64,000 nucleotides of DNA, taken from JAGOMW01 sp964596675 (GTDB lineage: Bacteria; Patescibacteriota; Gracilibacteria; BD1-5; UBA2023). Below, piece by piece: positions 12,144 to 24,452 of this stretch. Position 1 is the first letter of the stretch. Every line of letters begins with the position of its first letter. The stretch is taken from NCBI GenBank assembly GCA_964596675.1, contig CAZQUZ010000001.1, positions 1-64,000 on the forward strand, given 5' to 3'. Below the pieces are notes generated by a model that was given only the letters and a program-made list of their open reading frames with translations, searched no databases and was not told where the DNA came from. Position numbers and translations under genes: made by a program.

Positions 12144-13112
12144 ATGATTTTATCCTTATTTCTTTGTATTTGTTTCATCTTATGACTCCTATTTGGGAGC
12201 CTATCGACGGTACTCACTGAGCGATGGCGAAACCATAAGTGAGGTATACTTTTATGACGGAGTGAATGCATATACTGTCATCATATGCTCTCTGCGAAAG
12301 AACTGATACCGCTATTTTCATATATATTTCAGAGGGGTAGATGTCTCCATTGCAGTAAAAAAATCTCCATCTCCTATCCACTCTCTGAATTATTCATGGC
12401 GATTCTTTTTACTGTTATATCATATAAGATACTGGCATGGTGATATGATCTATTTAGTATACAGCACTTCGTACTCCTCAGTTGCGCCTTTATCACATGA
12501 GTATATACCATATATGATATACGCTATATGGAGATTCCAGATAAGATAATGATCCCTGGTATATGGGGAATAATCATTTTATCGACACTTGTATGGATTT
12601 TCCCAGATTTTTCATCTCTATTTTTCGACTTTCCGAGCTATGATGGTGATACAAAATGAATGCTACTCGATCATCTCTATGGAGCAGGGATACTCTATAC
12701 ATTCTTATATTTACAAATTCTCATTCCCGGCTCATGGCACCTCATATCCCATCAACAATTCAAAGAATTAAAGGAGCTCTTATTAGGATATTTTTTATTT
12801 CCTATTATGCTCCTTTTCGGAAAGTTCAATACTCCTCACGATAAATGAGAAGATATCACCATACCCACATGGGTAGGTGGTGGTGACTTACGGATTGCTC
12901 TATTTATAGGGCTCTCTCTTGGTACGATTCACGGGATTGCGAGTTTTTTCTTTGCATATATTATAGGTAGTATAATAGGTATTTATATCTTATTGCGAAA
13001 GGGTCGAACACAGAAATCTCATGAAATTCCATTTTGACCATTTCTCGCAATAGGCTGGGTACTCGCTATATTTTTTTATGAAGATATTTTAGATATAATT
13101 TATATTCTATAA
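12144..13112 (+). CDS. pilD: Type IV prepilin peptidase/methyltransferase
   Basis: A 322-residue polytopic membrane aspartic protease that cleaves and N-methylates type IV prepilins. The N-terminal TM is followed by a zinc-binding cytoplasmic domain with CIYC (C42, C45) and CLHC (C67, C70), as in PilD/GspO. The two catalytic aspartates are in YDIRYMEIPDK (D125) and in GGGDLR (D248; the family has GxGDxK/L). About seven hydrophobic segments follow the family layout. Several conserved glycines are UGA. The substrate is probably the prepilin encoded about 2 kb downstream and other pseudopilins. It starts 5 nt after recO. Confidence 0.92.
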
Positions 13113-13164
13113 TAGAAATAGATTATAATGTCAATTTCAATTCAAGGTGTATAGGATTTTTCTC

Positions 13165-13192
13165 TCGACAGATAGAAAAAGACGACTATACT
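13165..13192 (+). promoter_or_regulatory. Promoter upstream of the 13.2-kb gene
   Basis: TCGACA (13165-13170), a 16-nt spacer and TATACT (13187-13192). The predicted leader is about 46 nt and holds a short inverted repeat GAGAAATTCTC. Confidence 0.5.
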
Positions 13193-13244
13193 CTATAGGA
13201 GAAATTCTCTATTTCCTCATACCTATACCCTAATCCTCATACAT

Positions 13245-13769
13245 ATGGATGACCAAAAAATAAAAGCACTTCGTGATCTCATACACTCAGCACAAAACTC
13301 TATAGCTTCAGCAAAAAAAATACTCAATAGCATCGCAGGTGATGATGGAAATGAGATAGATATGTCTACGGATGGGCTCCATAGTTATGAAGATGGGGGT
13401 GATAAAATCATCGAATGAGTGTTCACAGGTGAATCTATGCTCGGATCTGACGGAAGCATCTATCCAGTACCACAGAATTATTCATCAAAATCTCTCCTCG
13501 TACAAGGCAGTAAACTCAAGGCTATAATCCAACCAAACGGAAAAATCCTCTATAAAATCATCGGGGAGATTCCTTATGAGAGTAAAGTCGGCATCATTAC
13601 TAAAAATGGTGAAAAATATAGTATCACAACGGATTCAAAAAGCTATAATGTACTCCTTGCAGCTATAACATTTCACCACTGTAACGTAGGTGATACTGTA
13701 AGTATACGTATACCTGAATGAAAAGATGCCACATATGCAGTGATAGAAGCTGTTGTTCCAAAAAAATAA
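13245..13769 (+). CDS. Conserved small soluble protein, unknown function
   Basis: A 174-residue protein. Residues 1-55 are a helical, partly acidic stretch (KIKALRDLIHSAQNSIASAK). From residue 58 comes a beta-rich domain: VFTGESMLGSDGSIYPVPQN, then YASK-like YSSKSLLVQGSKLKAII, and FHHCNVGDTVSIRIP. I recall uncharacterised CPR proteins with the pattern G-VFDGxxMIGxDGKxYPVPxNYASKSKL-GD, so this appears to be a conserved CPR family whose role is unknown to me. Two UGA codons join the pieces, including one before the C-terminal 15 residues. It has its own promoter at 13165-13192. Confidence 0.7.
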
Positions 13770-13788
13770 TTTTTCTCGTATTTTCTCT

Positions 13789-15168
13789 ATGCGCTATCCT
13801 CAAAATCGTCATACCCCATCGTCATCAACTTCACAAATATTCAAGTGGGCTCTTATATGTGGAGTCATTATAGGTGGCATATATTTTATACAGAGCCTCT
13901 CGGCTCCATCAAATGACTCAGATGCAAGCTCTGGATTTTTACTCTCTGGATCATGAAAAGCTGTGATTATCGATGCTGATGGAAAAAAACGAGATGCTGA
14001 GAGTGGAGATGTATTTTCCACAGAAGATAGCCTGCTTTCTGTACTCTCCGGCATGATCTGACTCGAGCATGATGGGCTCGACATATGGCTCGATAAAAAT
14101 GCAAGTCTCAATGCAAAAGAACTCTCTGCATCTGGAAAAAATATAGAGCTTCTCCAAGGGAGAGCATGGGCAGAGTCAACAAAAGATACTACAGTTAAAC
14201 TCAAACATATTACATCCACATTAGCCGCCGGCAGTATAGCTCTCCTGGAACAACAAAAAATACATAGCATTGTCTATGCTCTCAAAGGAAATATCTCTAT
14301 CGAGACAAGCAATGGTAAAACATATACACTCTCAAGTGGTAAAAAAATGATGGTATCTCAGTCAGATTTGGCAAATCCATGAGTTGATCTCGATGCTCTC
14401 ACTGATACTATAGATGATAGCATTAAACAAACTGCCCTTTTCCTCGCACGTGATGGAGATACTCTGCTAGCATCCACTGCTACAGATATCACCACTCAGT
14501 CTGGAACTATCGTGAGCAATTCTGGCACAGAAAGTATATTGAATACAACTGATGGAAAATTCATCTCCCTCACATCTCCGCTCGATGGAGCCCTCATCTC
14601 TGGAAATAGTATAAATATAGAAGGAAAGATACTCTCCCCTTCTGTGAGTAAAATCATGGTCAATGATATCGAAGCAGATAAAAAATGAACTGAGAATACA
14701 TGGTCTATAGATAATTTTTCTATCTCAAAAAATACCTTCGATATCGTATATAAGGCATATGATAATGGTGGAACCCTTCTCCAAAGAGGAGTAATAACAG
14801 TATACTCATCAGATAAGAATACATCGACTGATAAGCTTGTACCGACGACCTTCCCTACTGGAGATGCTTACTATAAGATACTATCACCCTCTGAGAATCC
14901 TTATAAAACCACGACAAAATCCATTACCGTCTCAGGATCTGTTCCGAAAGATACTGTATCATTTATCACAGTAAACTGATTTCGACTGAAAAAATTTCTT
15001 CCCAATAGTACAAGCTGGTATTATTATGCCAATACTGCCTACGGAACAATGCAAGAAGGCTTTAACCTCTATGAGATTAAATTCTTCGATACAAATAGTA
15101 AGCTCCTCTCGACTCAGCTTTTTACTATAATAAAAGAATGAAATACGACAACTCTTTCATGAGAATAA
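13789..15168 (+). CDS. Membrane-anchored FecR-like/Ig-like surface protein
   Basis: A 459-residue protein with one N-terminal TM segment (FKWALICGVIIGGIYFIQSL, residues about 22-41). Residues 55-215 have a FecR-like pattern (GKKRDAESGDVFSTEDSLLS, LHxxGK-type IELLQGRAWAES, and ISIETSNGKTYTLSSGKKM). Two Ig-like strand-rich regions follow: ISLTSPLDGALISGNSINIE and ILSPSENPYKTTTKSITVSG. The domain assignment is by pattern only. An upstream in-frame ATG (13753) would overlap the previous gene by 17 nt, so I chose 13789. The gene overlaps the following prepilin gene by 10 nt, suggesting translational coupling and a link to pilus function. Confidence 0.65.
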
Positions 15169-15803
15169 TCTGAAATACAGAAAAATGAGCTACTATCGTC
15201 GAATTAATGGTAGTACTCGCTATACTCTGACTCGGGATTACAGCGCTCCTGCAGACACTTTCTGCGAGTATAAATTTCGCTCAAGATACTGAGAATAATA
15301 TAAAGGCTATCAATATAGCCAGGGAATGAATCGAGTGAGTGACTAACATACGTGATACCAACTGGAACAGATTTTCGAGCGATAAGATCAATTGCTGGAA
15401 AGTAAAGAACTATAGTTCAGCATGTGTAGGTGAGAATTATGCTACCAATTCTATTTATCTAACAGGATGAAGTAGTACTATATATTCTCAAAATGGTCTT
15501 TGGTATCTCTCTGGAATACTCAACCCTCCGAATCCATGAACGAACTGGAGTATATATAAAAATATATATCAGGTATGACTCGATAGCAACTGATTTTATA
15601 CACAGACAGGGGTTTCAGCTACAAGCTGTAGTGTATTTAACCAAAAATCTTGTAAGACACTCTTCACGCGAGAAGTGATACTCACTGTACCAAATAACTC
15701 GACAGGTGTACTCATGGTAAAAAGTACTGCCCGTTGGTTCGATAGGCGTCCCCAATCCGTGACACTCGAGACGACTCTCACAAATTGGAAATCAAACTTC
15801 TAA
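15159..15803 (+). CDS. Type IV prepilin / pseudopilin with UGA-coded cleavage-site glycine
   Basis: A 214-residue prepilin. The leader is MRIIGNTEKG* and the mature protein begins ATIVELMVVLAILGLG, a textbook class III leader with Glu at +5 and a hydrophobic stretch. PilD should cut after the glycine at residue 10, and that glycine is encoded by UGA (15186-15188). The remainder holds N-x-T-rich pilin globular sequence with four cysteines (INCWKVKNY, SACVGENY, SCSVFNQK, SCKTLF), possibly two disulphides. The ATG overlaps the previous stop. A strong terminator follows at 15823-15856. It could be a minor pilin or a major subunit; the prepilin call itself is firm. Confidence 0.88.
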
Positions 15804-15822
15804 AAAATATGATTTTTTCTCA

Positions 15823-15856
15823 AAATATCCCCATCCTGATGGGGATATTTTTATTA
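15823..15856 (+). terminator. Intrinsic terminator after the prepilin gene
   Basis: A 12-bp perfect stem, AAATATCCCCAT (15823-15834) and ATGGGGATATTT (15839-15850), with loop CCTG and a T-rich run after it. Confidence 0.9.
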
Positions 15857-15857
15857 T

Positions 15858-15886
15858 TTGCCAGGATAAAAAATATATGATATGAT
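15858..15886 (+). promoter_or_regulatory. Promoter of the M23-SLH peptidase gene
   Basis: TTGCCA (15858-15863), a 17-nt spacer and TATGAT (15881-15886), just after the terminator. The leader is about 26 nt. Confidence 0.6.
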
Positions 15887-15918
15887 ATAAAAAATACAAA
15901 AACACATATTTATTTTTC

Positions 15919-17400
15919 ATGCTTTCTTTTTCTCACTCCATCTCGAAATATCTCATCGCTATATGGGTCATGAACTGCACTCTTGCCTGTGGAATAGCGA
16001 TTAAGCAGGTATGGATACCTTATATGAATGCAGGATGAGATGGCTATACAAAAATCATATCAGAACCATTCGACGGTACTGTAATGCCTATTAGTTATAT
16101 CCCAGACTGGACAAAGACGACGAACCAAGATAAATCAAAACGATTTGAAGATATCTCTATTAGTGAGTTTCTCCCCATTCCCCTCTATGATCCCCTCACC
16201 CTTCTCGATGAGAGAAATCAGACAAAATGAAACACTATTTTACGTTATACATACTTCACTACATACATGGGGAATTATAAACTAGACTATCATGAGCATG
16301 CGGGAGGTCATCTCTGAGTCGATATCCGTGCGCCTATAGGTACGCCAGTACTGTCTATCGCAAATGGAGTGATTACACGCATATCTGAGTGAGATAGTAC
16401 TGGGAATAAATTTATCGTCGTACGACACGATAATGTAGAAATCAATGGGAAGAAAACAAATCTTTACTCATGATATCTCCATCTCTCAGAGATTCTCGTA
16501 AGAGAGTGAGATATTGTAAGAAAATGAACAATGATCGGTCGCGTAGGAATGACTGGCATAGCTACGACTCCCCATCTTCACCTTCAGATCGATACAGGTG
16601 ATGCTCCCTTTCATCCCTATTGGCACTTTACATCGAGCGAGTCACGAAGTGCTGGTGTATGATTTTTTGATGCTGTAAATACCTGACTTAATAAAGATAA
16701 GGCATTAAAATACACAATCCATCCTATGGTATTCATAAATACCTATCTCGGTGGCACGAATACATCTCAAAATATCATATTCAATAGTGCTCCTACTGAA
16801 GAAAAGAATACAATTATCACATCTAGCGCAGTACCAATAGAATCCAAAAAAGTTATCGCATCATATATCAGCGAGGCTGATAGCTGTATAGGAAAAAGGT
16901 TTGTCGATGTGCCACTTTCGAGCTCTTTCGGGAAGACGCTCTATCCTCTCGTCGATAAGAAGTGTATATTCTCTGATATAAGTGGAAATTTTGAATCTAA
17001 AAATATCATTAATTATCGGGAAGCTCTTATTAATACGATGCGGTATTTCGATATTGCACCGGCATCTGGAAATAGTCACTTTCTCGATGTACCACTCTGA
17101 GATGTGCTCCAGGGATATGCTATCATAGCATATCGGAACGGTATCGTGGATGGATCATACCTCTATCCAGATAGGATAATGAGTCGAGAAGAGCTCGCGG
17201 TACTCATCACCAAAGTGGCAAAAGCAGAAAAAAATCCATCCCAAATGAAGATATACAGTGATGTCGATATGATGAATCCTGCATATTCATACATTCAGGA
17301 TTATGCATTTATGACTCGTACAAAATGAGGAAAGTTTTATCCAAAAACACTGGTCACACGTGGTATGCTCATACAAATGCTCACCAATATAAAACAATAA
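15919..17400 (+). CDS. Secreted M23 metallopeptidase with C-terminal SLH region
   Basis: A 493-residue exported protein with an N-terminal hydrophobic segment (YLIAIWVMNCTLACGIAIK). The M23 domain carries the zinc motifs HEHAGGHLG*VDIRAPIGTP (first His/Asp pair) and HLHLQ near residue 220, so it should cut peptidoglycan cross-links. From residue about 315 two S-layer-homology-like units appear: CIGKRFVDVPLSSSFGKTLY and FLDVPLG*DVLQGYAIIAYRN with the downstream MSREELAVLITK, ending IYSDVDMMNPAYSYIQDYAF. SLH units bind the wall polymer, so the enzyme is probably tethered to the cell wall. It has its own promoter; the solute-binding protein gene lies 84 nt downstream. Confidence 0.88.
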
Positions 17401-17484
17401 TCTGAAATGGAATATAGAAAATAGAAAAATTAGATTTTCTCACAAAAATATATACAGTATAGATGAAACTTATACTTTTTTCTC

Positions 17485-18879
17485 ATGTCTACACGTAAAC
17501 TTATCTTTTTTGTCATCATTGGCATTGTAGGACTTATTTCACTCTATAGTATCTGGAAGATATCACAATCTAGTCAGGCGCAGAAAAATCCACCGACACA
17601 ATCACTAAACATATGGGTTGTATGAGATACGTCTGCACAGTATGAAACACTCTTTTCAGAATTTGGAACTTTTGCTCCCGAATACAGAAACACCACACTC
17701 GATATTCGAGTTTTTCCTGACTATGAAGCATATCAAAAAATATTGCTTACCACGCTTATAGAGTGAACTGGTCCTGACATTTTTATGGTGGAATCTGGCG
17801 GGGATGGTATTTTGGAGTCACAGATTGTACCTATACCAGAATCATTTTTAGGATTATGAGATTTTGATAAGGTATATGAAGATATATTTTTATCATTGTT
17901 GCGCTCAGAATGATCTGGAAAGAATCTCACTCGTTCACTCGTGGGGGTTCCTATAGGTTATGAGACCCTCGGGATTTTTTATCATAAATCACTCATTCGA
18001 AGCTTTCCAAAAACATGGAGCGAACTAGAAACCCTAGAAATACCGAGCGAAAAGTGACCAATATATCCTATAAATCTCTGACTATGACCAGCATATACTC
18101 CTGAGATGACAGATTTGATGGCATATTTTGCAGGTGCCGCATGAGGTCGATCGACGAAAGAACTCACGAGTGGAGTCAGTGGTATTGGGGATTATCTTGC
18201 ATATGGGACAAATACTATAAAGACTATGGATGCTGACTGAAATGAAATAGCACGAAACCTACAAGATGAACAAGAAGGTATGCTCGCAGAGAAACTCTCG
18301 ACGACAGATTTATTCATGCGAGGGAAGATAGCGCTCTTTATAGGTTTTCCGACTCAGGTAAGAGAATTAGAGAAAGCATATAAGAGAGCGGAGGGTGAAG
18401 CATTAGATGATCTTATACTGACTGAAAAGGTGCCCCTGGATTCTCTCGGAAGAAATCGTACTAATCTCGCACGCTATAAGTATCTCGGAATATCGAAGAA
18501 AACTACTGCCCCAGAAGCATCAGCAAAACTCCTCGAATATCTGATGACAGATGTTGCATCGGCAAAAGCTACAGAAGCGTTCCCACTCCTCTTGTCACCA
18601 AAAAGAACTCTCGTCATGGAACAAGTGAATTCCCCTGTATCAGATATTTTTGCTCGCGCTCGTATGGATGCGTTTATACCTGATACAGATACAGATATCT
18701 TTGTATTTGATTACGGCATGAAATCAGAATATAGAAAAATTTTAAGAGAATATATTGACAGAAATGAAAAAGTAGATATTAATAATCTTATAAAAACACT
18801 TCAAACAAATATATCATGTCTTTCCGAATCACAAACTACAGGAGATATGAGTGAAAAATGTACCACTATCGCAGAATAA
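17485..18879 (+). CDS. Membrane-anchored extracellular solute-binding protein (family 1 type)
   Basis: A 464-residue protein with an uncleaved-looking N-terminal TM helix (KLIFFVIIGIVGLISLYSIW) and no lipobox. The rest follows the family 1 ABC solute-binding fold: LNIWVVG*DTSAQYETLFSE at the start, TLIEG*TGPDIFMVESGG at residues about 93-110, a hinge region VGVPIGYETLGIFYHKSLI, and FMRGKIALFIGFPTQ, where the family reads F-x-x-GKxAMxxx. No permease or ATPase subunits lie near it, so it is an orphan in this window. A Cys pair lies close to the C-terminus. The ligand (often sugars) cannot be predicted. It might work with a distant transporter or as a surface receptor. Confidence 0.85.
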
Positions 18880-18896
18880 TAAAATTAGATGAATAT

Positions 18897-18925
18897 TTGC
18901 ATATTTTTTGTCTATATGCTATCAT
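18897..18925 (+). promoter_or_regulatory. Promoter of the T4SS-pilin-like gene, predicted leaderless
   Basis: TTGCAT (18897-18902), a 17-nt spacer and TATCAT (18920-18925), followed by 6 nt and the ATG at 18932. Confidence 0.55.
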
Positions 18926-18931
18926 AGACCT

Positions 18932-19372
18932 ATGAAAACAACTCTTCTTCTCATTCTCAGCTTTCTTATAAGCTTTCTGTCTATTGTTCTACCATGAAAT
19001 CTCTATGCAGACTGGTCGTGTGCATGGAATTGGTGAGCCTCCTGCGCAAATCCAGGTGAGATTGCCTACTGCAAGGGAGATTCTTGTAGTATAGAAAAGT
19101 GAAGTGATGCTGTAAAAACAGCTACTAATGGACTTTTATCAAATAAGTCTCTCACGGCATTTATCACAGATACTGTCCTATACTTTCTCTGATTTGTCAC
19201 TCTTATCGGTGTGCTTTATGTGATTTATGCAGGATTCCAGATTATGACTGGTGGTGGAGATGAAGAAAAAATCAAAAAAGCTCGCCAAATCATCATCTAT
19301 GTTCTTATAGGTATAGTCATTATGTGGCTCGCATATAGCATAGTAATGCTCATACTCGATGCTGTAAAATAA
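18932..19372 (+). CDS. TrbC/VirB2-like (T4SS-pilin family) membrane protein
   Basis: A 146-residue protein with a signal sequence (MKTTLLLILSFLISFLSIVL), a short Cys-containing segment (DWSCAWNWGASCANPGEIAY, CKGDSCSIEKG*) and two TM helices near the C-terminus (FLGFVTLIGVLYVIYAGFQI and IIIYVLIGIVIMWLAYSIVM) separated by MTGGGDEEKIKKARQ. This two-helix layout with the short charged turn GGDEEK-KKAR is typical of the T4SS_pilin-like proteins found widely in CPR genomes. Four cysteines may form disulphides outside. It precedes the giant PKD protein by 28 nt, so the two are probably coexpressed. Whether it forms a filament or a membrane pore is unknown. Confidence 0.7.
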
Positions 19373-19400
19373 ATATCTCATTTTATATTGGTTCAATTTT

Positions 19401-22400
19401 ATGCAGAATACCTTTCTTAAAAACATTCCTCGTCTTTTAGTCATATACCTTACACTTCTGAGCTTTATAGGAAGTACGAGCTTTTCTATAGTATTGATAC
19501 CAGTAAATGCTGCATATATAGAGTCTGACGGTGATAGTTTCAGTGGATATAAGAGAAAGATAGAGTCAGCACTCCAGGATATGGAGCGAGAATTTCGTGT
19601 CAATAACACTACTTCTGATGCAACCCTATCCAATCTACGCAACCTCATACAAGAAGCATATATAAGACTGCCTGATAGCGGTGAATCAGCAACTAAGAAT
19701 GATAGTCTCAAAAAATCCACTGATCTCTATCTGGACCTCGCAGCAAAAAATAAAACAAGCTCTACACATGCACAAAATGCTGCATCACAGATCGCACGTT
19801 TTATTTCTGATGCACAGATCGCGCAAATCACATGAAGCATTAGCGCAAATCCGGCAAATGGAAATGCTCCACTCACGAGCTCTTTTCTCGCCACAGCAAA
19901 AGATCCATCTGGAATAAATATCCCTGATGGAAACTATATATGGTGGATGCGTGAGGCTGGTGGCTATAGGCGTGAACTCGGCCGAAGCCCGAGTCTGACA
20001 TATACTTTTTCGAAAGAATGAAACTATCAGGTTTTTCTCGATGTAATATCTGAAAGTCGTAATAAAAAATGAAAGACTGATGTCACTCCACTCACCATCT
20101 CCCAAGATATCGAGGTAAAACCGCGTCTTGGCAATGTCATACTCCTGATTAATGGAGTGAATGTGAGCAATATCGATACTCTGAAAGTAAGTCCAACTCT
20201 CTGAAAAATCTGACTCCTTTTTGATGCCACAGCATCACGAGCGGTCAGTAATGGAGTGATTACAAAGACAAAGTGGGATTTCGGAAATGGGAATACACTC
20301 GAATATGACGGTGCTCCAATACTCGAAAAACAACTCTACGTAAATCCTGAAATGTATAAAGTATCTGTAGAAATAACAACCAATCAGGGGCAAGTATTTC
20401 GCAAACAGATACAACTCCTGATACGTGATCCCGCTGCCGTTATCTCTCTCGATAAAGAAGTAGGATATATCTGAGAAGATATAAATATGAGTGCTAAATC
20501 ATACCTCACGAATGCGACAAATGTAGAGTATACCTGGGAGATTCAGGATATTAATGAATGAAAAAAGGTTATTTCTTCAAAAATAGGAAGCACATTTAAT
20601 TATAAATTTAAGCAGGTCTGACAATATCTCATCACTCTCACAACTCGTAATCCAAACGGAAATACTGATAGTGATAGTCGTGTACTCGTCATAGAAGCAC
20701 GTGCTCCCATCATTAATCTCGATACACCGAAACCCATCAATACAGAAAAGCCAAATACATTTATCTTCGATGCTTCTAGAAGTTTCGATGCAGATACCAA
20801 TAATAATAAATGACTCAAATATGAGTGGGCTATAGACGGTGAAAAAGTCATCTTAAACAATATAGGAAAGGATGGTGCTCTCTGAAATTATACATTTAAA
20901 GAAAAAGGTACACATACAGTATCCCTTACTGTCAGTAATGGTAATGGAAAAGTCTCTACCGTAGATAAGACATTCGAGGTGACATCCACTCTTACCGTCG
21001 CTATGAATATCAGTCCTCGTGCCACTGCAATAGGCACAAAAATGGGATTTCAGGCTCGTGCACCAGAGGCCAGATTTTATGAGTGGGATTTAGGAGATGG
21101 GAGTCCTAGTATCAATGGAACAGCAGATTTTATCGAACATATTTATAAAAAAACTGGCGTTTATAATGCAACTCTTACTGTAAAAAATGGCGATGGCACC
21201 CAAGAAAATCGTATTACTCGTAAGGTATACATCACTGATACGAATCAACCTTATGCGCTCATAGATATAAAAAATAGTCTCGGTACCGTCGTAGAAGACT
21301 CATCTGCTTGTGAGAACCCAGACGGAGCATTTATCGTGAATCGTTCTGATACTACGACTATAGATGCGAGCAACTCTATAAATATAGATGGAAACTCTAC
21401 TGGACTGGACTATACATGGAAATACATGGACCGAGTAAAAACGGGTCCATCATTATCAGAAAAATTCACTGAACTCGGATGTCATCCGATAGAGCTCACG
21501 GTACGTAGTGCGAAGAACGGATCGACTCATACGAGCAAGAGATACATCCAAATAAAAAATATCACCCCAAAAATAACTTCCGTCGATGCGAGTATCGATG
21601 CCACGAAAAAAAATACACAAAAACTCATCGTGAATGTCACTGCCAATGGTGCTCGGGATGATGATGGAGTAATCACTTCGTATATATGGTTTTACACTAC
21701 AGAAAGTGATAGCGAGAAGCAAAATGTCCGCATTACACAAACTCCGAGTACGACTTTCGTCCTACCGAATGTGACAGAAAAGTATTATTTTTCTGTCATA
21801 GCTGAGGACAATGATGGTGCCCGATATGACACAAGCGAAAATATAACTGATCAAAAACCACTCCTCATAGCTAATGATGATAGTAATATAAATATGCCTC
21901 TTATCACTCTGACGCTCGATAAGAGTCAGGCTCTGATCGATGAGCCTGTTCGATTTACTGCGAAGGCGAAAAATATTCTCTGAAGTGATATAACAAATAA
22001 AAGTGAATATTATTGGGATTTCGATGGTGATAGTAGGATAGATCAGAAAACTACCGAACCGAGCACTACCCATATCTATAAAAAGACTGGGAAGTATAAT
22101 ATGAAAGTAAAGGTGGTGTATAATGGTGTATCAAATACAAAATATCAAATTATTTACGTAAAAAATGAGCTCAAAGCAGGCGTAGGGTGATATCGTATAG
22201 GCGATACAACATATTTCCTCAATACGAGTAATGGTGTATATGATAGTGCAAAATGGAATATCGCATGAGTAGATGGAACTTCCCTCTATGCAATGAGTAT
22301 AAAAAATGCACTCCTGTCAAATACATCAAGTGGAACAATAGGAACGCTCACGATCAAAAATGGACTCACAGAATCATCGTCCATAGAAATACGCGATAGT

Positions 22401-24452
22401 GACATAATATCGAATCCTAACTGAGGAACAGGAGCTCTCAATATACAAGCATACCCTGCTATCTCAGATAAAAAAATCCTCGTCAGCTCATCATCTGATA
22501 AAGTACTGATCTGACTCTATGGAAACAAAGCGAAGGAATATCGCATAGATACTGATACAAAAATCGATAGTGATATCGATGGGATTACTGATAATGATAT
22601 AGATAATAAAGATTCCACATCCTTGGAGGATGGTAGTGTCTTCGCTCTGGAGAATCTAGGAAATGCAAAATCAAGAAATAGATACATAAAAATAAGTCTT
22701 ATTGATGGAACGAATACAGTATTGGCTACTGAGGATATACAGCTCATTCTAGATTTTATACCCGAATCGAATAATGAAGTCATAAAAGATACAACAGGCA
22801 CAGGGAGTCTATGATTTAGTATAATAGACAAAGAAAATCTCGATGCACTCCAGGCACTCATCAGAAATCTCGAGGCTGAAGATCGTATTATTTTTACGCA
22901 ATACTATAATAATCTTATAGAGAATTGGGGAGATCTGACAGATCGCACAGAATGACTCCTGACGATACAAAAAGAAGTGAATGCAAGCCAGACACTCACG
23001 AGTAAACAAAAAGAAGAACTTTCTAATATTATAGACCTGACACTCGTCGGTGATGCTCAGGCGATGAATGAAATCAGTATAGCAAGTCACGTTATAGAGG
23101 GACTCATATCATGAGAAAATCCTAATAGGACAGCTATTATTGAACGCTTGGAAAAGATAAAAGCAAGCCCTGCAAATCTCACAGAGAATAAAATCCTCGG
23201 AAAAGAGATTCTCGAATTTATCGAGACGGATTCATCACTCTCGAATGAAAATAAACTTCTCATAAAGAGTCAGCTCCTTACCATCGTAAATGGTGGACAA
23301 GAAAGTGTCTCAGAAGAGGAAAAAAATGCTCTTGTAGAAGCATCTAGTGCGACAGGTGGTATTATTGGATTTATTACAGGGACAGTAAAGATTTTCTTGA
23401 TTATACTTGTCATCATACTTTTCCTCTTCTTTATCGGATTTATTGCCTATCGATTCTCGCGAAAAAAGAGTGATATGGGGTTTCAGGATTTTCTTATAGA
23501 CTCTATAGCACATACAAAAGGCTCTGCACCGAACAAAGAATTTTGAGTAAATACATCCAATGTATCTGGAGACATAACGAATATTATCGTCCCTCCTACG
23601 CCACATGATCCCCTAGAAACTGTCGTCCCTGAAATATCACCATCCGTCCGGATAGACCCTCTGAGTACACTTACAGATGACGAAGAAACGATTGCGCCTC
23701 CCACTTCAGAGACAAAAACTGAAGCAGAAAAATCAGATGATACGATTCCAGATTGGCTGAAACCTCTCAATACAACCAATACAATCGAAACTCTTCCAAT
23801 ATCTGAGCCAGCTACACAGGAAAATTCTACACAAGATGAGATCGAAGTCACTCCAGAGGAAAGTACAGATACAATAATAACAACCTCACCATCAGAACCT
23901 ATCTGACAAAATAGCACAATCTCGAGTTCGCATATAATCGATGATAGCGCCTCTATAGTTTACAGCACGGAACCAACCATAAAGCCTCAAGATCTGACTA
24001 CAAGTACCCCGGAGACTATTGTCAGTACGGAAACTCCTCTAGCCACTGCAAATACAGAAGAGTCGATAGTATCAGCAGTCTCAGAAATAGAAAATACAAC
24101 GACGGATATCATCCCCGACTGGCTCATGCCTATAGCCCGTACAGAAGAATCTCAAAATCCTCCAGAATCGCTTATGGACGATATAAGTACTAAACCCAGT
24201 GAAGCCCCTATCTCACCCCCTGCACCAGATGCCGAACTCCCAGATTGGCTTAAGAACTCACTTGATATAGAAACCCAAATATCTGAGAGCACTATCGATA
24301 CTGGATTATGAGACGATATAACAGTACAAAAAGGCCAGAAAATAGCGAAAAACCCTAAAAAGAAAAGCACTATAAAAACGTCTCCAAAAAAAGTATCTGA
24401 AAAACTAACCTCTCATACCACTCCTTCTGATATACCCGACTGGCTCAAATAA
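19401..24452 (+). CDS. Giant PKD-domain surface protein with TM helix and four-PDWL cytoplasmic tail
   Basis: A 1683-residue type I membrane protein. Residues 1-38 are a signal peptide (FSIVLIPVNAA). The ectodomain contains repeated PKD domains, recognised by KWDFGNGNTLEYDG, YEWDLGDGSPSINGT, YYWDFDGDSRIDQ and the HIYKKTGVYNATLTV type ends. A calcium-binding-like DSDIDGITDNDIDNKD lies near residue 1058. A helical region (about 1130-1310) precedes a single TM helix (residues about 1325-1353, VKIFLIILVIILFLFFIGFI) followed by positive residues YRFSRKK. The tail of about 330 residues is Pro/Ser/Thr/Glu-rich and disordered, with four PDWL motifs at residues 1450, 1572, 1614 and 1679; the last forms the extreme C-terminus. 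A terminator overlaps its stop. Adhesion or cell contact is the likely role. Confidence 0.85.
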
